DNA of 64,000 nt from Macrocystis pyrifera (GCA_031763025.1 JASSKH010000031.1:4017783-4081782); one strand, 5' to 3'; shown: positions 26,501-41,700, numbered from the stretch's first letter. Notes: generated from the letters alone by a model not told the origin. Translations and numbers: made by a program.

Positions 26501-27228
26501 AGTTTTGAACCAGAGCCCATGTTGGACCCAAACAAAACGAGGCCCCTCACTCCCTGTATTCACACCCCCTACGGGCTGGGCCAGCCAAAAAGAAAAAAAA
26601 CGGACAATCAATCCTGAATGGCTGGGCCAACCAAAAAAGTGGACTAAATCAATCCTAACCCTGTTAGCCCTGCCGTCCCGTCATGGGGACGAACCAGTCG
26701 AATTATTGAGTAGGTTGTCCTCAAAACGAGACTGCAGTCCTAAAAGTGGATAAGAGCTGGGGGCAGCCTTGTTTTGATGACTACCCCCCCCCTGTAATTT
26801 TTTATTTGTCCTCGCCTCTCCTTTTTCTGTTGCGGCCGACCTCCCCGGCATTCGCCATGATGGGAGGTGGGGGGGGAGGGGGAGGCGGAGGTGGAAACAA
26901 ATGCTACAGCTGTATACGTACACCTCAAGGGTAGTTCACGGCGCCTTTGTTCTGGCAGTATAGCAGGTACTTGATTTTGTGGGAGTGTAAAACCACCCCC
27001 CTCTCTGTCTTGGAAGCATGAGTGTACGTACAGTACCTCACCCCCGCCTCCACTCCACTCTCTCCACCCACCTACCCACCCAAACAACGCCCTTTTTGCG
27101 CAAAACAGGCACTACTTCATCGAGGTTAACCCCCGCATCCAGGTTGAACACACTGTGACTGAACAGGTAAGAGAGATACAAGGAGAGACAGAGGGGGGAA
27201 GCTTCAGTAGATAGAAAGAGTGGAAGAG

Positions 27229-27267
<39 letters not shown>

Positions 27268-29213
27268 GGTGTGTGTGGGGGGGGGGGGTATCACAGAGCT
27301 TGGAAGAGCGGGCACGACTGGTACAGGGGCCCCATGGTCATACGACTACGATCATGCATGACGCGAGTAACCCTCCACGCCGCACTCTGAGTCGCTCCCG
27401 ACTCTACCCCAAACCCTGGTTTATCCTCCGTGGTGCTCGGGTTGCGGATAATATCAAGTGTCTCCACAACGTAGGCGCAGTTCTATAGGGCTCACGTATT
27501 GCTATTTGTTTGTCCCCCAATATGTGGATGCTGTTTTTTCGTAGGTTAAGACACCTCGAACATATCATCTACAGATCACTCGATGATCTAGATCGTTCAG
27601 GGCAGATATATCACTGATCTGCATGACCTGTATGATCTGTGCGATCTAGCTCGTGTTGCCGATGATGGGAGCCGTACAATCCGCATGGTTTTGGTACAGT
27701 GTTTCTCTGAGTTGTATCTGGACTAGATTCTGCACAGCGGTCCAGCACGGCAGGTTAGGATCTAGATAATCCGCGTAGATGAACTAGACGATCTATCTGT
27801 ACGTGATATGTGGGTGATTCAGGTGCATGATCTATCCTGCGCGTGGTGGGTTACGTCACCTTGCCTTTCCGTCGTGCCCGGGCCTATAGTGGCGAAGGGC
27901 AACACGGGCAACGGGACCCGGCTCCCAGTGCGGGTTTCCGTGAAGACAGACGGATTTTAGCGTCAAGTATTTTGGAGTTTAAAAATATATATATATTTTT
28001 GTGTCTTTTCGTTCTCCTTGCTTGTGTTTGTGTTCTCGTACCCGGTACGCTGGGATCTCACTTGGTGTACTCATGAATCTGCGTTTTTTTTTTCTCGCGT
28101 TTGGGCTTTCTCGTGTCTCAGCTTGTAGCGCCGCAGAACTACTGCTGTAGTATTTCTCTAGGATAAGGAATCATCAGGACGGACACTGGGCGTACTCGAT
28201 GAAGCTGGGTGAAGACGACACGCATCTGATATCTATGTTGCCGGTTTTAGTACGAGTGTATGCTGCCCGCTGTACATACAGATAGCGCCTGTGGAATAGC
28301 TCGGGGCACAGATGGGGTTCACCAGTGTGGTATATGGTGCCGCTCGAGTAGTGCCTGTTGCTGCCGCTATGTAGTGCCGGTGTTGTTGGCTGGCGCATAC
28401 CATACCGGCACTATAGCAGCAAGCGGCACTACTACTGTACATGGGTCCGAGAAGGGTTCATTCTCACTGAGTAGTGCCGGGTGCCCGCTATAGTCACAGT
28501 GCCTGTGGAATCGCTTGGCCCATAGCTGGTGTGGGATTCACCGGTGTGGGAGCGAGCGGAGCAGCAGTGCCGGTTACCGCTATACAGTGCCGGTGTTGTT
28601 TGGCCGGCGCATACCAACGCACTGTAGAGGGCACCATTGCCGCGCTTTCCTCGGCGGTGGACGATAGCCTTTATCGACAGTTGACGATAGGCACGTTGTC
28701 TACAACGGGCGGTATTGTTTCTCGACTGACGTACAATATTTTGTGTTGTGGCATGTAATATATATATATGTGTGTACATCGATGCAAGTCCCCGATGTTT
28801 TGTTTTGTTTTTCTTTCTCGATCGGCGATCTGCAGGTTACCCAGGTGGATCTCGTGCAGACACAGATCCGCATCGCCGCAGGGGCTAAGCTGAAGGAGCT
28901 CGGGCTGGTGCAGGAGAACGTGAAGGTCGGCGGGGTGGCCATGCAGTGCCGAGTCACTACTGAGGACCCCTCGCAGGTGAGTGCGACGGGGTTTTTGATG
29001 GTGGTGGTGGTGATGATGATGATGTTGATGATGATGTTGATGATGTTGATTCTGATGGTGGTGACGCCTACATGTGTTGATCTTTTTAGCGTAGGCTTAC
29101 TGTAGTTTCGATCATGGTGTAGATCTTAATCATGGGTCTGACCCTTGGTTTGTGGGCGTTGGTGTTGATGCTGATGGTGGTCGTGGCATTGTCGATGTTG
29201 GTGGTGTCCGGGG

Positions 29214-29244
<31 letters not shown>

Positions 29245-32200
29245 CATCGGGGTGTTGTTGGGTGTTAAGACTGTCGTGCTGTCGTTGCTGCCTTACTGTT
29301 TTCGCTGGGTGTTATCGATGCTTTTTTTGTGTTGTTGGTGGTGGTGCTGCTGCTGCCGTAGCGGATGCGTTTTCTTCTTTTTGGGTTAGTGTTGTCGTGA
29401 GTGCCACGGCCGCTGTTGAAAGCTGTTGTCAGAAGTGTTTCTTGCGCGGTCGTGGTTGACAGGGGGCCATCAACAGCCTGTTGGCCGGAAATACGCATCC
29501 GAATGCGCCACGGCTGTCGTCGTCGGCAGTGCTTCCCTCTCTACGATGTGTTTTCGATTCCGACGCGACGCTCACCGCCCGCGTTGGTGGAGCCTAAAAA
29601 AAAAAAAAAAAAAACGCCCCAAAATGCACCACCAACACAAAATATCTACACGGGAGAACATAGCATGGTACATACTGATGTGCGCAGCGCCAATTATGGT
29701 ATGTGAAGCTAGCAGTAGGAGGAAGATACCTGGGTTTCGGGGTCCGTCGTGAAATTCTGATCCCTGTTAGTATGGCCTTCCCGTATCAGTTATGATAACC
29801 CACAAAAAAACAGCTATCGTCGTGATGTGCGTGTCTTTCTTGTGCGTGTGTGTATTTGTGTGTGTGTGTGTGTTTTTTTTTTTTCCTTTCTCACTTTTTT
29901 GTGTGTTGTCTTTTCTTGTTTTTGGTCGCCGCTTGTGGCTGCCTTTTTTCTCAGGACTTTAAGCCTGACACGGGCCTGATCGAGGTTTTCCGCACGCCGG
30001 GAGGCATGGGCATCCGGATCGACGACGGCCCGGGTTTCCAGGGCGCCAACATCAGCCCCCACTACGACTCGCTCCTCATGAAGATCACCGCCAGCGCTCC
30101 CACGCGGAGGGTGAGCGGAGTTTTGCAGAGCGAAGCAGAGTATTTGGCACGTGTGGAATTGCGGCGTACGACTCGTCCGACGGTAGGGTATTGCGCTTTT
30201 TTTGGCTCAACATGTTCTGACCGGTTAGTATCGTATCATGGGTATGCTACCATTTGTTTATGATCGCGCTTGTTTCAGGACTGCAGTCGCGCGTCAATAG
30301 TGATGTTGGCCGGGTCGCGCCAACGAGCCTCTTGGAAGTCATGGTTCGGGCGAGATGTTGTGTTGATCTCCTCGTGAGGAGCTCAGAGAATAAGGCCCCG
30401 ACCCCCCAAAGGGGGCTTGTTGCCCTTACCTGGTATGCTGTAACCCCGGCTGTTTTGTCGGAGCCCGAGCGATGTGGAGACGGCTCGTATGCTGCAAGTG
30501 CTGGTACGAACGCGCACGCACAAACGCGTCGGACAAGCTCTCTGGGACGTTTTCATGCAAGCGCGCGCACAGGGGCGCATTGCGAACGGTCATGCAAACA
30601 ACGTTGAGACGGACCCCTTTTCAACGCCAATTCAAACGCGCGTTGCAGAGGCTCATTGCAAATGTGCGTACGAACGCTCATACTCTCTTTCTCTGTTTGT
30701 CTGTCTGTCTGTCTGTCTGTCCGTCTCTCTTTTGCTGTCTCGGTCTATGTGTATGCCTATGCCTCTCTCTGTTTCCGTCTGTCTTGTCTGTCGGTCTGTC
30801 GCCTGTCGGCCTGTCTCTCCCCCCGTTTCTCTTTTCCGGTCGGTATGTGCTTTACGCCGGCGGTGTGTGGGATTCCGTCGGTACTCGGCAGGATTGCGCG
30901 TCGAAGCTCACCCGCGCTCTAGACGAGATGCGCGTGAGAGGGGTAACCCTCAACAAGGTGATCATTTCTATTAATAGTAAATAAAACACCTGTAATTTTG
31001 TCGTGTGGTTTTGATGGTTGTGGGCTTTTGTTTTTCATTGTTTTATTCTTTCCTTTAGTTGGTTCGCACATGAAATCATTTTTTCTCCAGTCGTTTTTGT
31101 ACGTTGTTTTCACGTTTTTCATTATTTTCTTGATAATTCTATCGCGTTGTCGATTTGTGATGTAATGTTGCTGCTGTATGTTTTTTTATTGTAGTTTTTT
31201 TTTTAGTTTTTGTCTATTGATCGTTTATTTGCGTCAATGGAGTGGATGTGGCTTGGCTTGGGGCGACGTGCCTCTTTGCGTCCCGGTGCCCCTTCGACAT
31301 TAGACCTGCTTAAACGATGCCCCCCTCCCACCTTTGCGGGGTTTCTAAGGACGTGTCTCCCTCCAAGAGATATACCAGTAGCCGGCAGGAGGAGGAAGTA
31401 GACGCATAGATGCGCCCGTGTCGCAAAGTAATAGAGAGCAGAAGTTACATAGTGGGATAACGTAAAATGCACAAGGAGGAAGGATGTGTTGGACGAGGAA
31501 GGAAATCGATGAATGTGACATGGAGGAGTTTGGTACACTATTGATAGATAGCAGCGAGAAAACGATCGCTATCCCAGGAGATAGATGGTGGACACAGGCA
31601 CCGAAAGAGGAAGGGGATAAGATTAGTCGAAACGTGTCTATGTAATACATGCAAACAACGTAATGTACACCCAATTGTTGGAGGTGCCTCTATTGGGAGT
31701 AGGAACGGTGCTACGTCTCGAATGGGATGCGTGGTCAATGGTCAAATGACAGAGACAAGCAACAAATGAGTACCCCCCCCCCCCCCCCCCTCCCTCCCTC
31801 CCTTCCCCCCTCGCTCCCTCCTCCCTCTCTGCTACTTGTCGATGGTGCACATTTGCTGGACCGCTGTCGCAGCCTTTCCTTTTGGGCGTGCTCCAACACC
31901 CCGATTTCCTAGACGGGACGGTCAACACCTCCTTCATCGGCGAGAACCCTCACCTGCTCGCTCCGATGCGTGTGTCCAACCGGTGCGTCTGATGTTCTTG
32001 CTGCGTGATCTGTAGGGCCTGTGTTATGAACTGGGCTACACACGTGCTACAATGGGAAGGACAATAAGTTGCGAGGGAGTAATCCAGAGCCAATCTTTAA
32101 ACCTTTTCTTAGTTCGGATTGGGGGCTGCAACTCGCGATCTGGATGAACTGTGTGATCTGTATGACCTGTGCGATCTGTCTTATCTGTGCGATCTGTATT

Positions 32201-32665
32201 ATCTGTATGAACTGTGCGATCTGTGTGAACTGTGTGATCTGTAGGACCTGCGTGATGTTTTAGGCCTGTGTGATCTTTATGGCCTTTGTGATGTTTATGA
32301 CCTGTGTGATGCTTGTGGCGTGTGCGATGTTTTATGACCTGTGTGATATTTATGACCTCTTGTGATGTTTGCGATCTGTATCGATTCGCCTAGTCTATCG
32401 AATCATCAACTGCTTTTACGCGGAGCACCCACACGTGTTTGCGCCCCGATGCGTTTGACTTTGCGCTGCGTGATATGTGTTGGTGGTTTCGGTGTCGTGA
32501 TTGGTTGATGGCTGTGATGGTGATGGTGATGGTGATGGTGATGGTGATGGTGGCGGCGTCGGGAGGATGGTGCTGGGTGGTGTGGTGGTAGTCTCGGTGT
32601 GGTGCTTATTGCTTGATGGTTGTGGTATGGGTGACGGCGATAGAGTCGTGGCGTCGTCGTGATAG

Positions 32666-32700
<35 letters not shown>

Positions 32701-35700
32701 AAGATGGTGACGCTTTTGGCACGTAAGTTCTTGTGATACTTGATGCGGAGATGGTCACGGTTATGGCGATGCTATCGCTTTTGGTAACAAATGATCACGA
32801 TGTTGATGGTATCACAGTGACACGTGTAGCGGTGATGGTAGTCAGGATAAACCTCCTCCCTCTACTACAGCAGGAGTAGAAACGGTGCTTCGTCTCGAAA
32901 GGGATGCGTGGCCAATGGTCAAATGGTCAAGGCGAGCAATAATCGAGCCCTTCACCCCCCTCCCCCGTCTCAACTCGACGTTTTGCGTCCCCCCCCCCCC
33001 CCCCCCCCGTTAAAATCGGCGTTTTGGGTCCCCCCTCCCCCCCCGTTTCAAATCGGCGTTTTGCGTTTTTCAACAGCGGCCAGAAAATGCTCAAGTACAT
33101 CGCGGACGTGATCGTTAACGGGCCGGCGCCGTCTCTCGGAGCCATCGGAGGCGAGCCTGCACCCCTTGACCCCACCATCCCTTCCTTGGACCCAATGGTT
33201 GACTTGCCGCAGAAGACTGAACCCAGTCTGCGCGAAGTGTACTTGAAGGTGAGGTGGTACAACGTGTACCCCTTTTTTTGTCTTCGCTAAGCATCACCTC
33301 GGGGCAGATAAGTCCGTGCATACCCCCTGCAACACCTTCGGGCACGGGTAGATTACGTGTCGTGTGTCGATTTAACCCGTGGCTAACGTTGCAACAGCAG
33401 AACCAATCGCCTGCCCTTACCGTTGGCACCAATGTTTTTTTTATTTATTTATTTATTTTAATCCTCCAGCGGATTAGTAAAAAAATTAAGCTTGAGCTCA
33501 CCACACTTCCACGTTCCAATTTCGTGTCGTGTGCCAATTTAGCCCATAGCTCCCGCTGTAACATCAGAACAGGCTGTTGTTATCCCTGACACCAATGATT
33601 GGTCGGGTTTTCTTGGGGTCTGTTTCCTATACGCGTATAGAATGTCTTGTGGTCTGTTTTCGTGGGCGTGCATAGAATGTCTTGTGGTCTGTTTTCGTGG
33701 GCGTGCATAGAATGTCTTGCGGTTCTGTTTTTTAATACTCGTACGGGTGTGGAAATGACCCAAATCCGTGGAATCTTCCCAAGAGCTGATCCAACCCAAG
33801 AAAAATCAGGTTGACAGTGGCATTTTGGCCACTTCTTGCCACCACCTTGAGGGAAGATCCTGACGTTTCGTGGGAATGGGGTCACTTCTACATACAAGGA
33901 AACAGACCACAAGAAACCCAACCGTATTGGTTTCAACAATTTTTTTTGGCAAGCACTCTCTCGTCGCCCACGCAAACTAGTAAATCGCTCAAAAGTATTA
34001 AAAAAAAAAAACAACAGTAACTAACCCCCGTCCCGGCATTGTAGGGATGCGAGGGTCTATGGTCATACGACTACGGTCATGCATGACATCGAGTGCATCT
34101 CTCCTATCGAGTACCCCCCCCCCCTCCCGCCCCCAAAACTGTTTTGTAATACATGGAAGCAACACAATGGGCACCCCAATGTTGGAGGCGTCTCTATTTG
34201 AAGTAGGAACGGCGCTCCGTCTCGAAAAGTATGCGTGGTCGACGGGCGAACGACCACCGTTAGGCAAGCGATAGATGAGTAACCCCTCCCCCCTTCCCCC
34301 CTGTAGAGATCGCTAAGATTCGATGAAATAAACATTTGATAAAATTCGATGAAACACTTCATATATTCGACAAATATCGATCGAACCTAATATGTATATA
34401 CGTATACATTTTTTTCCCTTCATGGATGCCATTTTTTAATTCACCGGTCGATTAATGTTCGTTTTTTCCCGCAATCGGCAGGATGGACCCACGGCGTTCG
34501 CCAAGGCCGTCCGCGCCAACGAGGGGCTGCTGGTCACCGACACCACCTGGAGGGACGCTCACCAGTCCCTCCTGGCAACGCGCGTGAGGACGGCGGACCT
34601 CCTCAACGTCGCTCCGGCCACCTCGGTGGCCCTGCGTAACGCCTACAGTTTGGAGTGCTGGGGCGGCGCAACCTTCGACGTTTCGATGCGGTTCCTGAAG
34701 GTGCGCGGCTACTGATCTAGTGTTGAGGTACCCTATACATATATATATATTTTTATATATCTTATCGTGAGAAAGTTTCGACATATCAGAATATCGAAAC
34801 TGTTTCCGATATATGGTATCGAGCGTGTTGTGCCCTCCAACCCCTGGCATTCTCCGTGTTGTTTTTTTTCTTCTGTTGACAAAGGTACTGAAGGAAAGTT
34901 TCGATGTATCAAACAAACATCGAAGTCGTACGGGTATCGATTGCGATTTTTTTTTTTGTTTTTTTTTTTTCGGCTGTCATATCGAACTCGGTTCCGCTTC
35001 GATGTCCCAACACCAGTGCGCGCGGTGGGACCCGTGAGGGACCGGTGGGACCGTTTCGGTGTGTGCGGTACACAAGCAGGTGTGAGCGGTGTTGGTGACA
35101 CCGGCTTTTTGTTTTGTTTTGTTTTGTTTTATTTTTTTTTCTTGTATTATCGTGGTCGTTATTGTTTTTGCTTTTGTTCGCTGTGTTATATTGGCGCGTG
35201 TTGATTGTGTCGCGTGTTCGCCATTTTGTCCCATTTTGGGAGCGCATTTAGGCCGACTATTAAGGGATCGGGGTCCAGAATCCGGAAGAGGTTTTCCCCT
35301 TCGTGGTGGTGGAACCCCACACAAGGCTCTGGCTTATTTATGTTCCAAATCTGTCTTGAGACAGCAAAAACATACGTGCTTTTAGACGCAGCACTAACCG
35401 CCGCCACCGAGTGATCGCCTCACAGAGCACGGGTCGCTACGGCACTTGAAGGGCGTATGTGGCCCACTGAGCAGAGATTTCTCGGTGGTAAGTTTGAGGA
35501 CCGTATGCAGGTGGTCCGCTTTTTCGGGGTTGCCGCTTGGAGCGTGAAGCCTAGGCCATATATTTCTCAACTTTTTTTGCTGGACAGAACAGGAGGTCAT
35601 TTCCGATTCGAAAAACAAAATGATACGGTAATGGGTCATGCTTTCATGTTTCAAGTAAGACCTCCAGACACGAGGCCACCCGCGGCCCTCGAACATGGCA

Positions 35701-38700
35701 ACGAGGACTCGCAAAGAAATGTAGCATGCATCCATGGATGCGTTAGCGTCGTCCGACTCGCGGCGGCGGTGGGTGCAGTCTGTGTGCGAAAAACACGTTC
35801 TTTTCTTTTTCTCCCCGTGGGGCAGCGTACAGAAATGACCCTTCTCTACCGACGGCACTGCTCGTGAATCCCCTAGTTGTCAGCCTTTTACGCTTTCCCC
35901 CCCCCCCATGATGTGCAAGGGTGTCCATGGGGTGTAACGCCTGTGAGGACGAGTCTTCGGCTTCGTGTCGTCGTTTTGCCCCCTTTCTTCTGCGCTTTTG
36001 TATTTTTGTTCTGATGTTCGGGAGTGCCCGTGGGATACAGGCCTGTGAGGACGAGTGTTGGTGACGTGTCGTCGCTTTCTTGCCCCCCCTGTGTTTATGT
36101 GCGCATTTGGTTCATTGTTGTCATGTTTGGTGCGATGTGCGGGAGTGCCCGTGGGGACACATAGGGCTTGCAAGGACGAGGGTTGGGTTTTGGCTGTCCT
36201 TTGTTCCGTTCCCCTGTTTGTACGCGTTTTATTGTTTTGTTTTGTTTTTTCGCTCCCGTGTTGTATTTGCTGTGCCAGGTATGTGATCGTCTATGTGCTG
36301 TATCTGCTGTATGTGATGTGTATGCTGTATGTACTCTATGTGATGTGTGTGCTGTGTCTGCAGGAGTGTCCGTGGGACCGGCTTGCGAAGATGAGGGAGG
36401 CGGTGCCGGACATCCCGTTCCAGATGCTTCTCAGGGGCGCCAATGCCGTGGGTTACACCTCCTACCCTGACAACGTCGTCTTCAAGTGAGAATATGAACG
36501 ATAAATGACAGTTTCGTCGCACTAAATTAGGAATACCTCTATTACGGGGGTCCATAGTTAATAGGACCTATGGTATACATAAAAACCTATATATTTACCT
36601 ATTTGTGCTAACAAAATTTGGTCCCATTATCTATGGACCCCCCCCCGTAATAGTTTCTCCTAACCGACGTGTCACCATTCACTAATCAAAACGTGAAGCT
36701 TCAGTCACGCAAAAATAGAAGGTAGGAGTGGGTTAAAATAACTTTCGAGGAGTTGTCACTGGTGTGAATATATGCTGATTTTTACTTAGTTTCTGTTTCG
36801 TGGAGACGAAATTTACGTGGCACTAGGTACCAGGTATATTTTGTGTTTTCTTTTGCCGTTTTGTTTGGCCTCCGGACGATGTATCGTACGTGTTCCATGC
36901 CGGCTCGAATCGAATATAATCCTCTGACACCGCGGTGCTACTGCTGCAGTCTCTCTTCAAGCACTCTGAACCAAATACATCCAAACCTGGCACATATTCA
37001 CGGTATTGGTGTAAATATATTTGAACATGAGCTGTGAGCTCGAGAGTTCGTCGAGACTCATCGTTGCATGCTGTCTCCCATGCTACCATACAGTAGTGAT
37101 AACAGTAGTACCTGCGATACTCCCATGTGTTGCTTTTACGCACAGCAACAAAACGAAACACGAGCCGAGTAGTGCGTAAAACTTTTGATCGATGAATTGC
37201 AAAAGATACAGCGGTACCTTTTGTTCTGCTTAAATTTTGACCATGTGTACCCTTTCTTGGCCATTGCCGGTTGCGCTACGTACTGTAGTACTTCATACCG
37301 GTATATCTCCATCAGGTACCGGGTACGAGGCACTGATGTACGTTTCGGCCTGTGTTGCCTGATGCGATATTTACGTCTCGCTCGAATCACCCGTCTCTAC
37401 GGATTGGCGTGCGCGTGAGTTCAGTGGCGGTAGCCGTTGATTGTGGGATCGAACCCTTGACGGAGTGCACCAATGGCTCATGCACGGAACGGTTACTGAC
37501 CTGGGCTACGAGTACGACGGTTCTACAGCATACCTGGTAGTACAGCAGTGCAGGACCCCTGCTATAATTACGAAACATACCTAATGCTATCCGAGGCTTC
37601 CGTCCATTCCATTTTCCGTACAGTATCCAATACGAATAATATCTCCACGTATCCCATCATAATTCCATATTACCAAGTTTAAATTCATATTTGGGAAAAG
37701 GTGTCTTTTACACTATTGAAAACCTCGGTGTTACATGGCTCTCGGATTTCCTAAGAGTCCTGTAAACGCCTCCTTGCCTTTTTGTAGTTCTTGTATTCTT
37801 AGTTCTGTGCTGCACAGTATTGCGGCAGCAGTGTACAGCCCCCCCTTCCTCATTATTTCCTTCCTTTTTCGAGCATGCTTTTCTGATCGCCGTCTTCGTT
37901 TTTTTTTTTTTTTTTATGCTTGCTTCTTGGAATTTTCTTTTTTACTTGATCTCCCGTTTTTGTTTTCCATTTAGTTTTGTTTCTCCCTTCTTCTTTTTTT
38001 CTTCTCGCAATCGAACGCAGGTTTTGCGAAGAGGCCCAAAAGGCGGGCATGGACGTGTTCCGCGTGTTCGACAGCCTCAACTACCTCGAGGTGACTTGGC
38101 GCTATTATTGTTGATGCTGACACCCTTGGTCAAGAATACCCCTCCGGCGGAAATAAAGTACTATTTACAATACGCCTCTTTATATACGAGTACCGTACCA
38201 GGCATGTACGCATGTATTTGACGTAATATATATATACCACTGGTATATATATATATATTACGTATATGCTCGTACGAAGAGAAATTAGAAAAAACACGAA
38301 AAATTCGCAAGCACACGTATACATACATACATTAATACGTTGAAATACATACGTTTGCCCAAACTTGCTCAACACGTCGCAGAACATGCGCCTGGGCATC
38401 GACGCGGTGGGGTCTGCTGGGGGCATCGTGGAGGCGGCGGTCTGCTACACCGGGGACATCTCGGACGACTCGAGGTGCGTCTGCGTCTCGTCTTTTTTCC
38501 CTTTGCCCCCTTTCGGGACCCCGAGACAGCGACTTAACGCCACGACAACCTTAGGCGGGCGTTGTCAACTTGGGGTTAGGGGCAGGTAGGAGCGGCGTGA
38601 GCGTCGAGCAGTACGTACGTAGGGGTAGGTAGGATGACGTTGCGCCGGTGCCGCACGACTCCCTTGCATTGTATGTAACTCGGGGCACCAATTTGTTTCG

Positions 38701-41700
38701 TCATCCCCCCTAATCGCGCAGTGGCCTGTTGCTGGAAAATGCTCAAATTAAACGATTGCCATTTTTTGTTTGTTTCGTTTCGAAGACCTCAAGTGGGCTG
38801 TGTAACTGGTTCAGGCCATCTAGGACTGCAGTCCCGTACGTTTTGGGGACAAACTGCCGACTCAATTTATTGTAAGGGTCATTCTGATCGGAGAGCTTTT
38901 TTCCCATAATTTCCATATTTTTTTTTCGCGCATTTTTTTTTTTTATCGTCCAGATTTTCCTTGATTGTTTATTCCCAATATATGAAATTTAACTTTTGTG
39001 AGTTTTTTGCTTGTGGAGAAAGTCACAAGTAGTGACAGAACGCCTCCGTATCTTGATACATATCTCCAATTATTTCCAAACTTTGGAAATTCTGTAAAAA
39101 AAGCTCTCCGATAAGTTTGTCCCTGAAACGGGACTGCAGCAGCACTATAAGGGTTAAGGACCGCCTTTAAGGGCTGCTCTTCCGTGGTGGGTGATGGGCA
39201 CAGAAAACTCACCCCAGGTCTAAATTGGGCTTAAGGTTTAGGTTTCTGTACGGGTACAGCGCAGCGCTGAGAGGGTTGACCCCCCGTGAAGGCGTTCCAA
39301 GCACGTTTAGAGCACGAGCTACTGTAGTTGGAATGCTTGGAATGCGTGCACGCCTCTACTAGGTCATGATCTACTGTAGTTAATGTAGATCCTAAGCTGC
39401 CTCTATGAAACGTTGTGCAGAATGTGTATTACGGGGGACCATAGCAAATAAGACCATATTTTGTTTGTAAAGATAAGGAAATATATAGGTTTTTGTGCGT
39501 ACCGTAGGTCCTGTTTACTATGGTCCCCCGTAGTAGAAGTACAACAGATGCAGGATCTGTACAGTACAGATCGTAGATCATGCAGATCATACGGCTCCCA
39601 CGTGGCAACATAAGCCACTGCTTTATATAGATAGATAACACAAGCCACTGCTTTATATAGATAGATGCTGAAAATACTACTGTAGATCACCAAGTGGAAA
39701 TCGGATGATCGGCCCGAGGTAGTGAGTCTGCCGTGAAAAACTTTTATCAGTTTATGTGGAAAATTTCCCACATTCCCGATCTCCACGTAGACCTAGCTCA
39801 TGTTGCCGGGTGGGACCCGTACAATCTACATGATCTGTATATAGGGCATGTTTACTGGGTTTGATCTATCTGTGCTACACAGATCCTGCTCAACCTCTGA
39901 TGACGGCGGGTGAGAAATTGCTATTACGGGGGTCCATAGTTAATAGGACCTATGGTACACATAAAAAACTATATATTTACCTATTTTTACTAACAATATT
40001 TGGTCCTATTTACTATGGTCCCCCGTAATAGGTGATCTATCTGTAGATAGATAGATCATGATATGTGGGAGATGTGATGAATTATATCCGGTCTCGTAGA
40101 AGACAGCGCTGCTGCCGTGGCAACGGCCGCGTCAGACACGAGGACGGGATTATCCACAGCTGCTGTACACCGCGAGAAATATCTCTCGTGTGCACCGCTA
40201 TGACAATGTGTTGCATGCAGCTGTTAAGGAGACTGTGGTCCCGTTTGGGAGCAGAGTACTTGGAAGCTGAGGAACTACGGTGGATGATCTATCCGAGCTG
40301 GACGGCATTTTTCTTTTTATTGTTTTCCCCATCAGCGTTTGGGTTTGCTCTGTTCTTTGTGCTTTCATTTTTTTTTCTTTGTTTTTTTTTTTAAATTAAC
40401 ATATTACGTACGTACTGGTGGTGTGTTTTTTGCTTCGTGCTTTTTGACACGTAATGGGTCCCGAAAATAGTCAACACTACCAGGGAATTGGCGAACTACT
40501 GTGGAAATGCTCACGTCGCTACGGCTGTATATACCATGGTATATATTTTTTGCTCTTTTTTTTTTTTTTTTTGTGATGGCGTGCTCGCAGGCAGCAGTAC
40601 AACTTGGACTACTACCTCGACTTTGCCAGGAAGCTCACAGACCTTGGCATTCACGTGCTGGCCATCAAGGACATGGCTGGCCTGCTCAAGCCAGCGGCGG
40701 CGTCAATGCTCGTGAGGGCGACGTGACGCTGTTTATTTCGTGTGTTTTTTTTTTTTGTTTTTTTAGGGTTTGCATTTTTTTTGTTGCACTTAAAAAATAA
40801 TGATAATAATAATCCTCCGACGGACTGGTAAAAGTAAAGCTTATCACCACACTTCCACGTTCAGCTCTTTTCTTGCGTTTGTTTTTGCTTTCTTGTCGAG
40901 TTTGGGTAGAGGGACAAGGTGTTGGCGCTCGTGGAGGTATTGGTGACATTGAGAGGTGGTGTTGGTATTGATGTTGGGTGTTGGGTGTTGGTGGTTACGT
41001 TTTGGTGCGGGCGGCGTTTGTTTTTTCTTACCTGGTATGTGTTTTTTCTTGAGTTTTGCCTATATCTGTTTTCGTTGTTGTTTGCTTGCTTTTGTTGTCT
41101 GCCTTGACTACTGTACCTACTTGTTGTTTTTCATTGTTTCTTGTGTGTTTTTCGTTTCGTTTCGTTTCGTTTTGCTTTGTTTCTTATAGTGGTGACAGTC
41201 CTTTTTTTAATTTTTTTGTTGTTGCTTTTTGCTTCTGTTTTGTTTATGTTCGGCGTTTTTTTTTCTCTTCTTTTGTTTCATTTGTTTGGTTGTCGTTACA
41301 GATTGGGGCGCTTCGTCAGGAGTTCCCGGACCTGCCTATTCACGTTCACACCCACGACACCGCAGGGACTGGAGTGGCATCGATGATCGCGGCAGCACAC
41401 GTGAGGGATACAGACAGCTCGCTTAAGAGCTCTTAGTGCAGAGAGTCATGGTGTCGACAATGTACCTCCCCCCCCGCTTCTCTTCAAGTAGAGTTTCCGA
41501 GTTGATGTAACGCCTCATTACGTCCTAAAACATTCGGAGAATTTCCCATATAACCGGAGTTAGGGTCAAGGCTATGTATTTATGTCAAGTACCACGCTGG
41601 ACAGAGATGTAAGGACCCCTCTCTTAGCGTAGAATATCGGACTTGTCGTGACGCCTCATTACGTTTTTGTTCGAGGATAGTCCCCAAGCGGTCGGTGTCA

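Noticed and set aside
34040..34110. Repeat G as a 5S rRNA-derived SINE
   Set aside because: GGTCATACGACTACGG resembles the start of 5S rRNA, but the internal control region and the remaining 5S helices are not recognisable.
35394..35867. Overlapping frames of 136-154 codons in intron 15
   Set aside because: They lie within an intron of the main gene, overlap on opposite strands and show no recognisable motif.
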